Source of the DNA: MGBC131033 sp910585655
GTDB lineage: Bacteria > Bacillota > Clostridia > Lachnospirales > Lachnospiraceae
NCBI GenBank assembly: GCA_949502025.1
Contig: CATBCG010000087.1
Location: forward strand, 52,580-116,579
Length of the DNA stretch: 64,000 bases
Direction: 5' to 3'
The position numbers were made by a program, and so were the translations under genes. The notes beneath the pieces were generated by a model, which saw nothing but the letters and a program-made list of their open reading frames with translations, did not search any database and was not told the DNA's origin. Positions 25,586 to 34,048 of the stretch are shown in pieces (position 1 is the first letter of the stretch; every line of letters starts with the position of its first letter).

Positions 25586-25691
25586 TAGAAACTATGCGGC
25601 AGCAAAGCAATAAGGGGAAAGGATTAGAACATAATTGCTTTATAATATAAAAGGGGAAGCAAGGCTACGGGATTAAGTCATGAATTTATGG

Positions 25692-25720
25692 GTGACAAAG
25701 AGCCCTAAATATGGTAGAAT
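25692..25720 (+). promoter_or_regulatory. Candidate promoter for the phosphatase gene
   Basis: -35 GTGACA (25692-25697), 17-nt spacer, -10 TAGAAT (25715-25720). Confidence 0.5.
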
Positions 25721-25846
25721 AGGAGCAGTCGTATCAAGCTTTCTTTACCAATCGAAAAGGAGCTTGAATCGTATGAGCAAAAAAAGACGGGATAATTTGT
25801 GTGGAAAATAAAGCTTATGGTAATTAGTAAGGAGATACAAAAAGAA

Positions 25847-26341
25847 GTGAAGCAACCATATAAAATTTTATTTGTCTGCCTGGGAAATATCTGTCGTAGC
25901 CCAATGGCAGAATTTATTATGAAGGATTTGGTCAGGCGAGCCGGGTGTGAAGAGGAGTTTGAAATTGCCTCTGCTGCTGTGAGCGATGAAGAATATGGAA
26001 ATCCGGTTTATCCGCCTGCCAGAAAGAAGCTGGCGGAGCATGGGATTGATTGCTCGGAAAAGACAGCCAGGCAGATGAGGGCGGCAGACTATGAGAAGTA
26101 TGATTTGCTGATTGGAATGGATCGATCGAATCTAAGAGGAATGCAGCGTATTTGCGGAGGCGATCCGGAGGGGAAATTTTATCTTTTAATGGATTTTACA
26201 GATAGAGCAGGGGATGTGGCAGATCCTTGGTTTACCAGGGACTTTGAAACGACCTGGCGGGATGTGTCGGAGGGATGTCAGGGACTGCTTTCTTGTATCA
26301 TAGGAAAGTCCTCCGGACGGGATGTACACTTGCGCACATAG
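25847..26341 (+). CDS. Low-molecular-weight protein-tyrosine-phosphatase
   Basis: Cytoplasmic phosphatase, 164 residues with the start used here. The active-site loop CLGNICRS is at residues 11-18 (C11-X5-R17), and the general acid is the aspartate in ADPWFTRDFE near residue 125. GTG 25847 follows AAGGAG at 25829-25834 (12-base spacing); an earlier in-frame ATG at 25817 has no ribosome binding site. The last ~15 codons (CIIGKSSGRDVHLRT) are encoded by the dispersed repeat, so the natural C-terminus has been replaced or extended by it. The catalytic core is complete, so activity is expected. Confidence 0.92.
   Translation: MKQPYKILFVCLGNICRSPMAEFIMKDLVRRAGCEEEFEIASAAVSDEEYGNPVYPPARKKLAEHGIDCSEKTARQMRAADYEKYDLLIGMDRSNLRGMQRICGGDPEGKFYLLMDFTDRAGDVADPWFTRDFETTWRDVSEGCQGLLSCIIGKSSGRDVHLRT
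26295..26337 (+). repeat. Dispersed repeat, copy C
   Basis: TGTATCATAGGAAAGTCCTC followed by CGGACGGGATGTACACTTGCGCA. It encodes the C-terminal residues of the tyrosine phosphatase and supplies its stop codon region. The reading frame IGK-S-GRD-H-R is the same as in copy B (IGK-S-ERD-H-R). Confidence 0.7.
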
Positions 26342-26430
26342 AAGATATTGCTTGGTGCGAGAATTCCACAAAGTGGAATTCTTTTTCAGCTGGAAAATAA
26401 GGAAATAGAGGAAAACAAGGAGGTTGTTGA

Positions 26431-27792
26431 GTGAATCAAATACAAATGCAGGCGGCGAAACGGGTGATGATAGAATGGCTAAAGCATCCGCAGGAATTAG
26501 GAAAGGAACCAGAGCAAATCCGATATGCAGGAACCTTTGATTTGTATGGTATGCACTATTATTTGTTTAAATATAAACGAGGACGGATGGGGAAATGGCT
26601 GCTTGGCGTGAGCGGCGGCTTTGTAGAAGACGAACTGGAAAACTGCGGGCATGTCTATAGCGAGATGCAGGAATATCATGAGGAGACTGCCAAAGAGGAT
26701 GCGATCGTCTTGATAGAAACCGTTCGTGCTTATTGGAAGGAGCAGGCAGAACGGGGGGAACAGCAGAAGGAAAACGCAGGAAGCTTTCTTGCTTTTGTTT
26801 TGTTAGAAAGAACAGTATGGGATAAAGAGGCGTTCAAAGAGCAGTTAAAGAACGAGTGGGAGATTGAGGAAACGGCAGTAGAAGACTTGGACGACGTTGT
26901 AAAAATTAAAAAAGAAGTAAAGGAAATCGAAGATGATTTAGAAAGCCTGGAGGGAGAATTAGACGAGCTGGAAAAAGAACTGGCGAGGCTGGAAAAGATG
27001 TTTGAGGAGGGTGCTTTAGAGGGAGAAGACGAGTTAGAAGAGATACAAAAAGGACGAATCTTTGATTGGAAGGCTTATATAGAAGAAAAAAATGCAAATC
27101 TGAAAAATAGGGAGGAAGAGGATCTGGAATATGAGGACTGGTCGGACGAGGACATGGAAGAAAGCGAGGATATGTTGGTATTCCATTATGAGGGAGCGAT
27201 TATTTCCATTGCTTTGATGCAGGGACCAGTACCAAATGGAGAAGCGGAAAATCATGCTCAGCGTAATTTCCGTTGGCCGGACGCCGAAAAAACAGTCAGA
27301 CGCCATGAAGCCCATCTGATGGTAGCGGTATTGGCTGGGGAGTTGTCGGCAGTGGAAGCCGGAGAGCTGATGGTAAAGATTTTGATGCTTTGCTGCCGCT
27401 TGCCGGAGACGCTTGGAATTTATATGAATGAAACTGTTTACGAGCCGGAAATGTATTTGCAGATGGCAGAAATGTTGCAGCATGGTATGTTCCCTGTGTT
27501 AAATCTGATCTGGATTGGCTTGTATCAGGGGGAGCGTGGTATTTGCGGCTATACCTGTGGAATGCGGGCATTTGGTTATGACGAAATGGAGGTCGTAGAC
27601 AGCCAGGCGGAACCGGGCGAGGTCTACAGCTTTTTGGTGGATTTGGCAGACTTTGTAATTATGGAGGACGAATTGCTTCAGGACGGAGAGACGGTAGGAT
27701 TTTCAGAGGAAGAAAAACTGCCGATTACCAAAAGTCGTGGAAATGTAGTCGAGGGTGAAACTCTAAAGATTGAATTTCATGGAGAGTCTTGA
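26431..27792 (+). CDS. DUF4261 domain protein with acidic coiled-coil centre
   Basis: A 453-residue soluble protein in three parts. Residues 1-115 are an N-terminal domain of unknown type (YGMHYYLFKYKRGRMGKWLLG). A strongly acidic coiled coil follows (about 150-235, VKEIEDDLESLEGELDELEK). A C-terminal DUF4261 domain runs from about 250 to 425: IISIALMQGPVPNGEAE, RHEAHLMVAVL, LGIYMNETVYEPEMY and VLNLIWIGLY are family landmarks. Function is unknown. GTG 26431 follows AAGGAGG by 7 bases. A typical DUF4261 protein is mostly the last part only. Confidence 0.78.
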   Translation: MNQIQMQAAKRVMIEWLKHPQELGKEPEQIRYAGTFDLYGMHYYLFKYKRGRMGKWLLGVSGGFVEDELENCGHVYSEMQEYHEETAKEDAIVLIETVRAYWKEQAERGEQQKENAGSFLAFVLLERTVWDKEAFKEQLKNEWEIEETAVEDLDDVVKIKKEVKEIEDDLESLEGELDELEKELARLEKMFEEGALEGEDELEEIQKGRIFDWKAYIEEKNANLKNREEEDLEYEDWSDEDMEESEDMLVFHYEGAIISIALMQGPVPNGEAENHAQRNFRWPDAEKTVRRHEAHLMVAVLAGELSAVEAGELMVKILMLCCRLPETLGIYMNETVYEPEMYLQMAEMLQHGMFPVLNLIWIGLYQGERGICGYTCGMRAFGYDEMEVVDSQAEPGEVYSFLVDLADFVIMEDELLQDGETVGFSEEEKLPITKSRGNVVEGETLKIEFHGES

Positions 27793-27880
27793 CATGTGAT
27801 TATCGTATATGGCAGTATGGAAGGCGGAATGGAAGATGCTGACATTGCAGGATAGTACAGAATATAAGGAGAGAAAAGAA

Positions 27881-28243
27881 ATGTTGTTGATAGAATACCC
27901 AACGTGTTCCACTTGTAAAAAAGCAAAAGCCTGGCTGGACGGGCAAACATTGTCGTATGAGGATCGAAATATCAAGGAGCAGAATCCGACGGAGGAGGAG
28001 CTAAAGGCATGGCATCAGAAAAGCGGGCTGCCGCTCAAGCGTTTTTTTAATACGAGTGGTCTTGTGTATAAGTCCTTACAGCTAAAGGACAAGCTTCCGG
28101 AGATGAGTGAAGAAGAGCAAATTCGCCTTCTTGCCACGGACGGGATGCTGGTAAAGCGTCCCATCCTGGTGACAGAAGACAAGATTTTGGTGGGATTTCG
28201 TCAGGCAGAGTGGGAAGAAGCCTTAGCCAAGCATGACGTCTAA
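27881..28243 (+). CDS. ArsC/Spx family thioredoxin-fold protein
   Basis: A 120-residue member of the arsenate reductase/Spx fold family. The N-terminal redox motif is CSTCKKAKAWL (C-X2-C at about residues 8-11), followed by RNIKEQNPTEEEL, FNTSGLVYKSL and KRPILV, as in YffB/Spx-like proteins. ATG 27881 is chosen for AAGGAG 8 bases upstream. Whether it is a reductase or a transcription regulator like Spx cannot be told. It is convergent with and overlaps the ZIP gene by 21 bp. Confidence 0.87.
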   Translation: MLLIEYPTCSTCKKAKAWLDGQTLSYEDRNIKEQNPTEEELKAWHQKSGLPLKRFFNTSGLVYKSLQLKDKLPEMSEEEQIRLLATDGMLVKRPILVTEDKILVGFRQAEWEEALAKHDV

Positions 28244-29026
28244 GAGCATCATCACAGCAAAGCCTAATACAATCCCCATGGTAGAAAAATAAGGCTGCGT
28301 CTGCTGATTTTTCTGACATTCAGGAATCAGTTCGTGGACGGCGACTAAAATCATGGCTCCGGCAGCAAAGGAGAGAGCAAACGGTAAGATTGCCTCTACA
28401 TAAACCACAAGGATAGCGCCGATTACACCAGCGATTGGCTCCACCAGACCAGAAGCCTGGCCTAAGAGAAAGCTTTTTCTTCTGGAGTAGCCTTCGCGTC
28501 GGAGCGGAATAGAGACAGCGGCGCCTTCCGGGAAGTTTTGCAGACCGATTCCGATTGCGATAGTAACCGCGCCCATCAGGCTTTCTAGTGTATGACTGCC
28601 GTTTGGCAGAACCCCGAAGGCGACGCCGACCGCCAGCCCTTCCGGGATGTTGTGGAGCGTAATCGAAAGCACCAGCATGATAATCCGATTTAGCCGCTCG
28701 TTCGGCTGTCCCTGTGTACTGTTGGCGCGGGCTCTGGCAAAGCAGACAGCTTTGTCGGATATCCACATAAAAAGGGCGCCGGAGAGAAAGCCGATAGTAG
28801 CGACCAGATAGGCGGGCAGTCCGTCGGCAGCCTCCGCGCGTTCGATAGCGGGCTGCAGCAAGGACCAGAAACTGGCGGCAATCATGACACCAGAAGCAAA
28901 GCCTAACATCAGGTTGAGCGCTTTTGGATTCGGGGATTTAAAAAATGCGACCGTTGCCGCGCCCAGAGCCGTAACAAACCAGGTTCCAAGCGTAGCAACC
29001 AGCGCCAGAAAAACAACGTAATTCAT
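28223..29026 (-). CDS. ZIP family divalent metal transporter
   Basis: A 267-residue membrane protein with eight hydrophobic segments. The metal path motifs are HNIPEGLAVG in TM4 and NFPEGAAVS in TM5, as in ZupT-type zinc/iron importers. A cytoplasmic loop between TM3 and TM4 carries few histidines. ATG at 29026 is preceded by GGAGG; a longer frame lacks such a site. Its 3' end overlaps the Spx/ArsC-like gene by 21 bp on the opposite strand. Confidence 0.93.
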   Translation of the reverse strand: MNYVVFLALVATLGTWFVTALGAATVAFFKSPNPKALNLMLGFASGVMIAASFWSLLQPAIERAEAADGLPAYLVATIGFLSGALFMWISDKAVCFARARANSTQGQPNERLNRIIMLVLSITLHNIPEGLAVGVAFGVLPNGSHTLESLMGAVTIAIGIGLQNFPEGAAVSIPLRREGYSRRKSFLLGQASGLVEPIAGVIGAILVVYVEAILPFALSFAAGAMILVAVHELIPECQKNQQTQPYFSTMGIVLGFAVMMLLDVMLG

Positions 29027-29105
29027 TTCACACCTCCTGTATCCAATATATGGGGGAGGCGGGGATTGGTGCATTGGAACCAGGAAGGGAGAGGAAAAAA
29101 CCAGT

Positions 29106-29603
29106 ATGCTGGCATTACAGATATTGGAGATTAAAAAATTTATGGGAAAGCTGCTGGCAGGGGAGGTCTTTGACAATTTTCTGCTGGTAGAAATAGACGT
29201 GGCAAATTATGCGGCGATTCATTTGTCCGGCAGGCGGAATCATGCGTGGTACGACGATGACGAATGGGCGGAGATCAAAGAACAGGAATATATGACCTGG
29301 CGGGAAGTACGTCCTTTGGTTTATCAGTTTATCAAAGGAAAACGAACTCCTCTTTCCATGAAAGGGGTATTGCTGCTTTCTAAGGAAAATACCGAACGTA
29401 TTTTAGAGAAAAATCATCTTCCCTTTACATTAGAACAGGTCGGCGGGTTATTTTTAAACTTCCGTTTCGAGGGAGGAAAGCTGCTGCTGGTGACGGGAAC
29501 GGCGATGAATGGATTTATTCCGGATAAGTCCTTGGAACATCAGTGGGATCAGGATGTAAAAATCTTTTTAAAACATTATGAAATTGTAGCGGAGGAACAA
29601 TAA
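29106..29603 (+). CDS. DUF5721 family protein
   Basis: A 165-residue soluble protein of a Lachnospiraceae-rich family. Landmarks are MLALQILEIKKFM, LVEIDVANYAAIHLSGR, W.EVRPLVYQFIKGKR.PLSMKG and GGLFLNFRFE. Function is unknown. It ends immediately before the ATG of the galE fusion (TAA then ATG), so the two are probably co-translated. Neighbouring lineages should show whether the pairing is kept. Confidence 0.8.
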   Translation: MLALQILEIKKFMGKLLAGEVFDNFLLVEIDVANYAAIHLSGRRNHAWYDDDEWAEIKEQEYMTWREVRPLVYQFIKGKRTPLSMKGVLLLSKENTERILEKNHLPFTLEQVGGLFLNFRFEGGKLLLVTGTAMNGFIPDKSLEHQWDQDVKIFLKHYEIVAEEQ

Positions 29604-31133
29604 ATGCGGATTTTAGTGACAGGCGGAGCCGGTTATATCGGAAGTCATACATGCGTAGAGCTGTTGGAGGCAGGGCATGAAGTAGTTGTCGTAGACAATC
29701 TGTGCAATTCCAGCAAAGAGGCAATCCGACGGGTAGAAGAGCTGACCGGAAAACAAGTCGTCTTTTATGAGGAGGATTTATTAAGGTTAGAGAAACTAGA
29801 GCAGATTTTTAAGGCAGAAAAGCCGGAAGCCGTGATTCACTTTGCCGGGCTGAAGGCAGTCGGAGAGTCTGTGAGTAAGCCGTTGGAATATTATCACAAC
29901 AACATCACCGGGACGTTGAATCTGTGCCGGGCGATGTGGCAGGCAGGAGTGAAAAAGCTGGTATTTAGTTCTTCTGCTACCGTATACGGAGAGGCGGAAA
30001 CGATGCCGATTACCGAGGATTGCCCCAAAGGAAAGATTACCAATCCATATGGACAGACTAAGGCGATGTTAGAACAGGTACTGACGGATTTGCAGGTATC
30101 CGATCCGGAATGGAGCGTGGTATTGCTGCGATATTTTAATCCAATCGGCGCTCATGAAAGCGGGCGAATCGGGGAAGATCCAAAGGGAATTCCGAACAAC
30201 CTGCTGCCCTATATCGCTCAGGTAGCCGTAGGAAAGCTGTCGAAGCTGCGGGTATTTGGAGATGACTATGAGACGCCGGACGGCACGGGGATCCGGGATT
30301 ATATCCATGTCGTAGATTTGGCTTCCGGGCATGTAAAAGCAGTGGAAATGCTTTCTCAAAAGGAAGGCGGCGTCTGGATATACAATTTGGGCAGCGGCAG
30401 AGGCTACAGCGTCTTAGAAGTGCTTCATGCTTTTGAAAAAGCCTGCGGTCATTCGATTCCTTATGAAATCCAGGAAAGACGTCCGGGAGACGCAGCGATT
30501 TGTTATGCGGCGACGGAAAAAGCCGAACGGGAGTTAGGCTTTGTAGCCCGCTATGACATAGAACGAATGTGTGCCGATACGTGGCGGTGGCAGTCGAACA
30601 ATCCGGATGGCTATCCAAAGGAGAACTTACCAAAAGAAGATACCGAGGGCGTTTGGAAGCTGCGGTGCAGCCAGATAAAAGAACTGACCGCAGGGGAATC
30701 GGATTTGATTTCTAATTTGGCAAATGCGGCGGCGCTTTTGATGGAGGAGCTACCGGACATCAACTGGGCAGGCTTTTATATACGGAAAGGAGAGGTTTTG
30801 CAGCTCGGTCCGTTCCAGGGAAAGCCGGCTTGTCTGCGGATTGCTCTTGGTCAAGGAGTTTGCGGAACGGCTGCCCAACAGGATCAGACCTTACTGGTAG
30901 CAGACGTTCATCAGTTTGCGGGGCATATTGCCTGTGACCATGCTTCACGTTCCGAGATTGTCATACCGATTCATGCAAAAGGCAGAGTAGTGGCAGTGTT
31001 GGATATAGACAGCCCGGTTTACGGGCGCTTTCATGCCGAAGATCAGAAAGGCTTAGAAGCGTTTGTTGGTATTCTTGAGCAGATTTGGAACGATAATTAC
31101 CTTGACAGCGCAGACAAAATCAGGTATACCTAA
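29604..31133 (+). CDS. galE: UDP-glucose 4-epimerase fused to free methionine-(R)-sulfoxide reductase (GAF) domain
   Basis: A 509-residue two-enzyme protein. Residues 1-338 are a complete GalE: NAD-binding TGGAGYIG at 6-13, SSSATVYG, the catalytic tyrosine in YGQTKAM, and the terminal WRWQSNNPDGY that ends normal GalE. After a linker of about 35 residues comes a GAF domain of the fRMsr type: NWAGFYI, LGPFQGKPACLRI, GVCGTA and HIACDHASRSEIV. Its cysteines at 410, 420 and 444 have the same spacing (10 and 24) as the three redox cysteines of E. coli fRMsr. There is no stop or internal ribosome binding site between the parts. GalE interconverts UDP-glucose and UDP-galactose; fRMsr reduces free methionine sulfoxide with thioredoxin. 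Rubredoxin follows 43 bp downstream. Confidence 0.93.
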   Translation: MRILVTGGAGYIGSHTCVELLEAGHEVVVVDNLCNSSKEAIRRVEELTGKQVVFYEEDLLRLEKLEQIFKAEKPEAVIHFAGLKAVGESVSKPLEYYHNNITGTLNLCRAMWQAGVKKLVFSSSATVYGEAETMPITEDCPKGKITNPYGQTKAMLEQVLTDLQVSDPEWSVVLLRYFNPIGAHESGRIGEDPKGIPNNLLPYIAQVAVGKLSKLRVFGDDYETPDGTGIRDYIHVVDLASGHVKAVEMLSQKEGGVWIYNLGSGRGYSVLEVLHAFEKACGHSIPYEIQERRPGDAAICYAATEKAERELGFVARYDIERMCADTWRWQSNNPDGYPKENLPKEDTEGVWKLRCSQIKELTAGESDLISNLANAAALLMEELPDINWAGFYIRKGEVLQLGPFQGKPACLRIALGQGVCGTAAQQDQTLLVADVHQFAGHIACDHASRSEIVIPIHAKGRVVAVLDIDSPVYGRFHAEDQKGLEAFVGILEQIWNDNYLDSADKIRYT

Positions 31134-31176
31134 TAGAGAAAAGCCGAACAGGTATTGGCAGAAAGGAGGAGGCAGC

Positions 31177-31332
31177 ATGACTTATGTATGTGATGTATGC
31201 GGTTATGTATACGATGAGACGCAGGGCGATCCGGATAATGGAATTGCTCCAGGAACTACCTGGGACGAGCTTCCGGCAGACTTTGAATGTCCGTTGTGTC
31301 ATGTAGGGAAGGATCAATTCTCTCCGCAGTAG
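31177..31332 (+). CDS. Rubredoxin
   Basis: A 51-residue iron electron carrier, full length. The four iron ligands are C5, C8, C38 and C41 (CDVCGY and CPLC), with the family pattern GDPDNGIAPGTTW. It donates electrons to peroxide and superoxide reductases or flavoproteins in anaerobes. ATG follows AGGAGGAGG. Its position behind the methionine sulfoxide reductase fusion suggests a shared oxidative-stress context (inference). Confidence 0.97.
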   Translation: MTYVCDVCGYVYDETQGDPDNGIAPGTTWDELPADFECPLCHVGKDQFSPQ

Positions 31333-31340
31333 GCAAAAAT

Positions 31341-31410
31341 AAACGGCAGCTTTCCGGCGGCTGGTATTGCACCGACAGGGCAGTAGCGGCTGGCTGTAAA
31401 GCTGCCGTTT
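31341..31410 (+). terminator. Long hairpin after rubredoxin
   Basis: Perfect 13-bp stem (31341-31353 with 31398-31410), 44-nt partly paired loop. The right arm ends GTTTGTC, so the T-run is short. Confidence 0.65.
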
Positions 31411-31480
31411 GTCTGTAACACGCAAATATAGTGCAGGCTCATTTTCCGGATGGGCAAGGGAGTAAGAGGGGAGTAAGGAT

Positions 31481-32842
31481 ATGGAGGAACAGAAGAAGCA
31501 AAATGATTTTACCAAGGGGAGCATGGCAAAAAACATTTTAAGCTTGGCGATTCCGATGACGCTGGCACAGGTCATCAACGTATTGTACAGTGTGGTAGAC
31601 CGGGTTTATATCGGAAGGATACCAGGAGCCGGGACGCTGGCGCTGACCGGAGTCGGAGTAGCATTTCCGATTATTTCGATGATTTCTGCCTTTACCAATT
31701 TGTTTGGCGCGGGAGGAGCGCCGCTTTGTTCGATAGCCAGAGGAAAGGGACAGGATGATAGGGCGGAAAAGATCATGGGTAATTCGTTTGCATTGCTGAT
31801 GATATCCGGGGTGCTGCTGATGCTAATAGGCTGGATTGCAAAGAGACCTTTGTTGTACCTGTTTGGAGCAAGCGATGCAACGATTGGTTATGCAGACAGC
31901 TATATTACGATTTATCTGGGCGGCACGCTGTTTGTGATGGCAGGACTGGGGATGAATAGTTTCGTCAATGCGCAAGGCTTTGGGAAAATAGGGATGATGA
32001 CGGTACTACTGGGGGCAATAACAAACCTGATTTTAGATCCGCTTTTTATTTTTGTATTTCATATGGGAGTATCAGGAGCAGCTCTGGCAACGATTTTGTC
32101 GCAATTTTTATCCGCGGTCTGGGTCATGCGCTTTCTTACAGGGAAAAAGGCGATTCTTCGGTTAAAACGACAGAATCTGAAGCTGGATAAAACATTGGTA
32201 AAGCAGATCACCGGATTAGGGCTGTCCGGGTTTGTGATGGCTTTTACCAACAGCGGCGTGCAGATCATCAGTAATTCAATGTTGCAGCGTTATGGCGGGG
32301 ATCTGTATGTCGGTGTTATGACGGTTATTACAACGATAAGAGAGATGTTGACGATGCCGGTAACGGGTTTGACACATGGTTCGCAGCCGGTTTTGGGCTA
32401 TAATTACGGAGCAGGGAAGGGGAAACGTGTCCGGCAGGGAATTCGTTTTATGTCGCTTTCCTGTATTGTGTATACGGTGCTGGTATGGTTCATTTTGATG
32501 TGGAATCCGGAGATATTTTTGCGGATTTTCAATAAAGATGCGGCGCTCTTAGCAGCAGGGAATACTTCGGTAAAAATTTATTTCTTTGGATTTTTTATGA
32601 TGTCGCTGCAATTTGCAGGGCAGGCGGTCTTTGTCGGACTGGGGAAATCCAAGCAGGCGGTCTTTTTCTCTTTGCTGCGGAAGGCGATTATTGTGATTCC
32701 GCTTTCCCTGATTTTACCAAGGCTGTGGAATCTGGGAGTAAACGGGGTGTTTTTGGCAGAGCCGATTTCTGATTATATCGGCGGAATCGCCTGCTTTGTA
32801 ACGATGCTGATAACGGTCTGGAAAAAGCTGGGGGAGGAGTGA
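31481..32842 (+). CDS. MATE family efflux transporter
   Basis: A 453-residue membrane protein with twelve hydrophobic segments in two halves, as in MATE drug/sodium antiporters. The start of the first half reads MAKNILSLAIPMTLAQVINVLYSVVDRVYIGRI, and the middle has the related second half (VKQITGLGLSGFVMAF). Substrates are not predictable. GAGGGGAG precedes the ATG. The stop is within 3 bases of the next gene's GTG. Confidence 0.94.
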   Translation: MEEQKKQNDFTKGSMAKNILSLAIPMTLAQVINVLYSVVDRVYIGRIPGAGTLALTGVGVAFPIISMISAFTNLFGAGGAPLCSIARGKGQDDRAEKIMGNSFALLMISGVLLMLIGWIAKRPLLYLFGASDATIGYADSYITIYLGGTLFVMAGLGMNSFVNAQGFGKIGMMTVLLGAITNLILDPLFIFVFHMGVSGAALATILSQFLSAVWVMRFLTGKKAILRLKRQNLKLDKTLVKQITGLGLSGFVMAFTNSGVQIISNSMLQRYGGDLYVGVMTVITTIREMLTMPVTGLTHGSQPVLGYNYGAGKGKRVRQGIRFMSLSCIVYTVLVWFILMWNPEIFLRIFNKDAALLAAGNTSVKIYFFGFFMMSLQFAGQAVFVGLGKSKQAVFFSLLRKAIIVIPLSLILPRLWNLGVNGVFLAEPISDYIGGIACFVTMLITVWKKLGEE

Positions 32843-32844
32843 GA

Positions 32845-33969
32845 GTGGATACGATACATGCAGGTACGCTTTTGAAAGAAGAGGGTAAGAGGTATCAATT
32901 ACTGAATAAAGATGTGGAGATTGCAGAATTTCATGTTACAGAACATGAGCGTATTGTGCTGGATCGGCAGTTTCAGGCATTGCCTGATTGGATATCCAAT
33001 TTATCTGTTTTTATCCGTAACAGAAGGGCGCCGAAGCACAGGGAAAATATTGCAAAGTTATTAGAACTTAGCGGATGCGATACCATCACAGGGTATTTGG
33101 ATATTTCCCACGCACTGTCTTTGATAGATACTTTTTGGGTAAAGTCTTATGACAGCAATTTGTGTTGGAAGGACGTTTCTCTCTATACCCATGACTTCAA
33201 TGAAGTGATTGCCAGAACTGCATTTGAAGGTGGATTACACGGGCGTAATCTGTCTACTACTTCTCCTGAATATGGAACAGACGGAAGTTTTGCGAAATGT
33301 TGGATACGTGAAGAAGGACAAATCAAAATGCTAAAACGTGGTAGTTCAGGCGCAAGAAACGCTGGATTAGAACCTTACTCCGAGTTCTATGCCAGTCAGA
33401 TCGCAAAACATTTTGGTATACCATATGTAGAATATGGGCTTCGTTCCACCAGTAACAAAATTTGTTCTGTCTGTAATATTTTTACATCTGAACAATACGG
33501 ATATTTACCATATTCTGCGGTTGATTTCAGTAACAGTTCTATGTTTGAGGTAGTGGATGAATGCGTGGGTATGAAGTTTGAAAAAGAGATAAAAACGATG
33601 TTTGTACTTGACGCTGTTATTATGAATGAGGACAGGCATAAGAATAATTTCGGCTTTCTGATTGATAATGACAAGCAAGAGATTGTCGATTTTGCACCAT
33701 TGTTTGATCATAATATTTCTCTTCTACCTTATGCAGAAGAGGAAGATTTTCAGGCAATAGATGCCTATCTATCGTGCAAAGGACCACGTTTGGCAGACTC
33801 TTTCCTGCAATCGGCGTCCTATTGTCTGACTCCTAAGTTACGAAACGTACTGATGGAGCTGGCAGATTTTACCTTTGAGCGTCATCCAAAATTCAATCTA
33901 CCGGAGTGGAGACTGAATGCGTTAGAAAAGCAAATACAGAGGAATATTTTGGAGATTTTGAAAAACTAA
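32845..33969 (+). CDS. HipA-like kinase domain protein, orphan
   Basis: A 374-residue protein whose second half resembles the HipA protein kinase. The catalytic loop is NEDRHKNNFGFL (HipA form N-x-DRH-x-x-NFG) and the metal-binding DFAPLFDHN takes the place of the D-P/F-G motif. The ATP-binding lysine is probably in QIKMLKRGSS. No HipB-like antitoxin is adjacent: the gene follows the MATE gene by 2 bases. GTG 32845 is preferred, GGAGG (32833-32837) being 7 bases upstream; GTG 32839 is too close. Whether it is toxic, as HipA is, cannot be told. Confidence 0.8.
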   Translation: MDTIHAGTLLKEEGKRYQLLNKDVEIAEFHVTEHERIVLDRQFQALPDWISNLSVFIRNRRAPKHRENIAKLLELSGCDTITGYLDISHALSLIDTFWVKSYDSNLCWKDVSLYTHDFNEVIARTAFEGGLHGRNLSTTSPEYGTDGSFAKCWIREEGQIKMLKRGSSGARNAGLEPYSEFYASQIAKHFGIPYVEYGLRSTSNKICSVCNIFTSEQYGYLPYSAVDFSNSSMFEVVDECVGMKFEKEIKTMFVLDAVIMNEDRHKNNFGFLIDNDKQEIVDFAPLFDHNISLLPYAEEEDFQAIDAYLSCKGPRLADSFLQSASYCLTPKLRNVLMELADFTFERHPKFNLPEWRLNALEKQIQRNILEILKN

Positions 33970-33999
33970 AAGGCAGATTGCTTTAGCGAGAGGACACAA

Positions 34000-34031
34000 A
34001 AAAGAGGTATCTGGGTTAGGATACCTCTTTT
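34000..34031. terminator. Bidirectional terminator between hipA-like and rpsT
   Basis: Perfect 12-bp stem (34000-34011 with 34020-34031), 8-nt loop, A-run on the left and T-run on the right. It serves both converging genes. Confidence 0.92.
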
Positions 34032-34048
34032 AAATATCAAGCATTTAT

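Larger units (their letters stand above)
25437..25846. other. Intergenic region with large hairpin, promoter-like site and 12-codon frame
   Basis: Holds the nested hairpin at 25503-25585 and a promoter-like pair (GTGACA 25692-25697, 17 nt, TAGAAT 25715-25720). A 12-codon frame MSKKRRDNLCGK at 25773-25811 follows, with AAAAGGAG 10 bases upstream. The last looks like the start of a lost gene. No intact gene is present. Confidence 0.55.

Noticed and set aside
29604..31133. Sequencing error joining galE with a separate msrC gene
   Set aside because: There is no start codon with ribosome binding site at the domain border, both domains are complete, and the linker reads through smoothly in one frame.
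32845..33969. HipBA toxin-antitoxin module
   Set aside because: No HipB-like DNA-binding gene lies on either side; only the kinase-like protein is reported.
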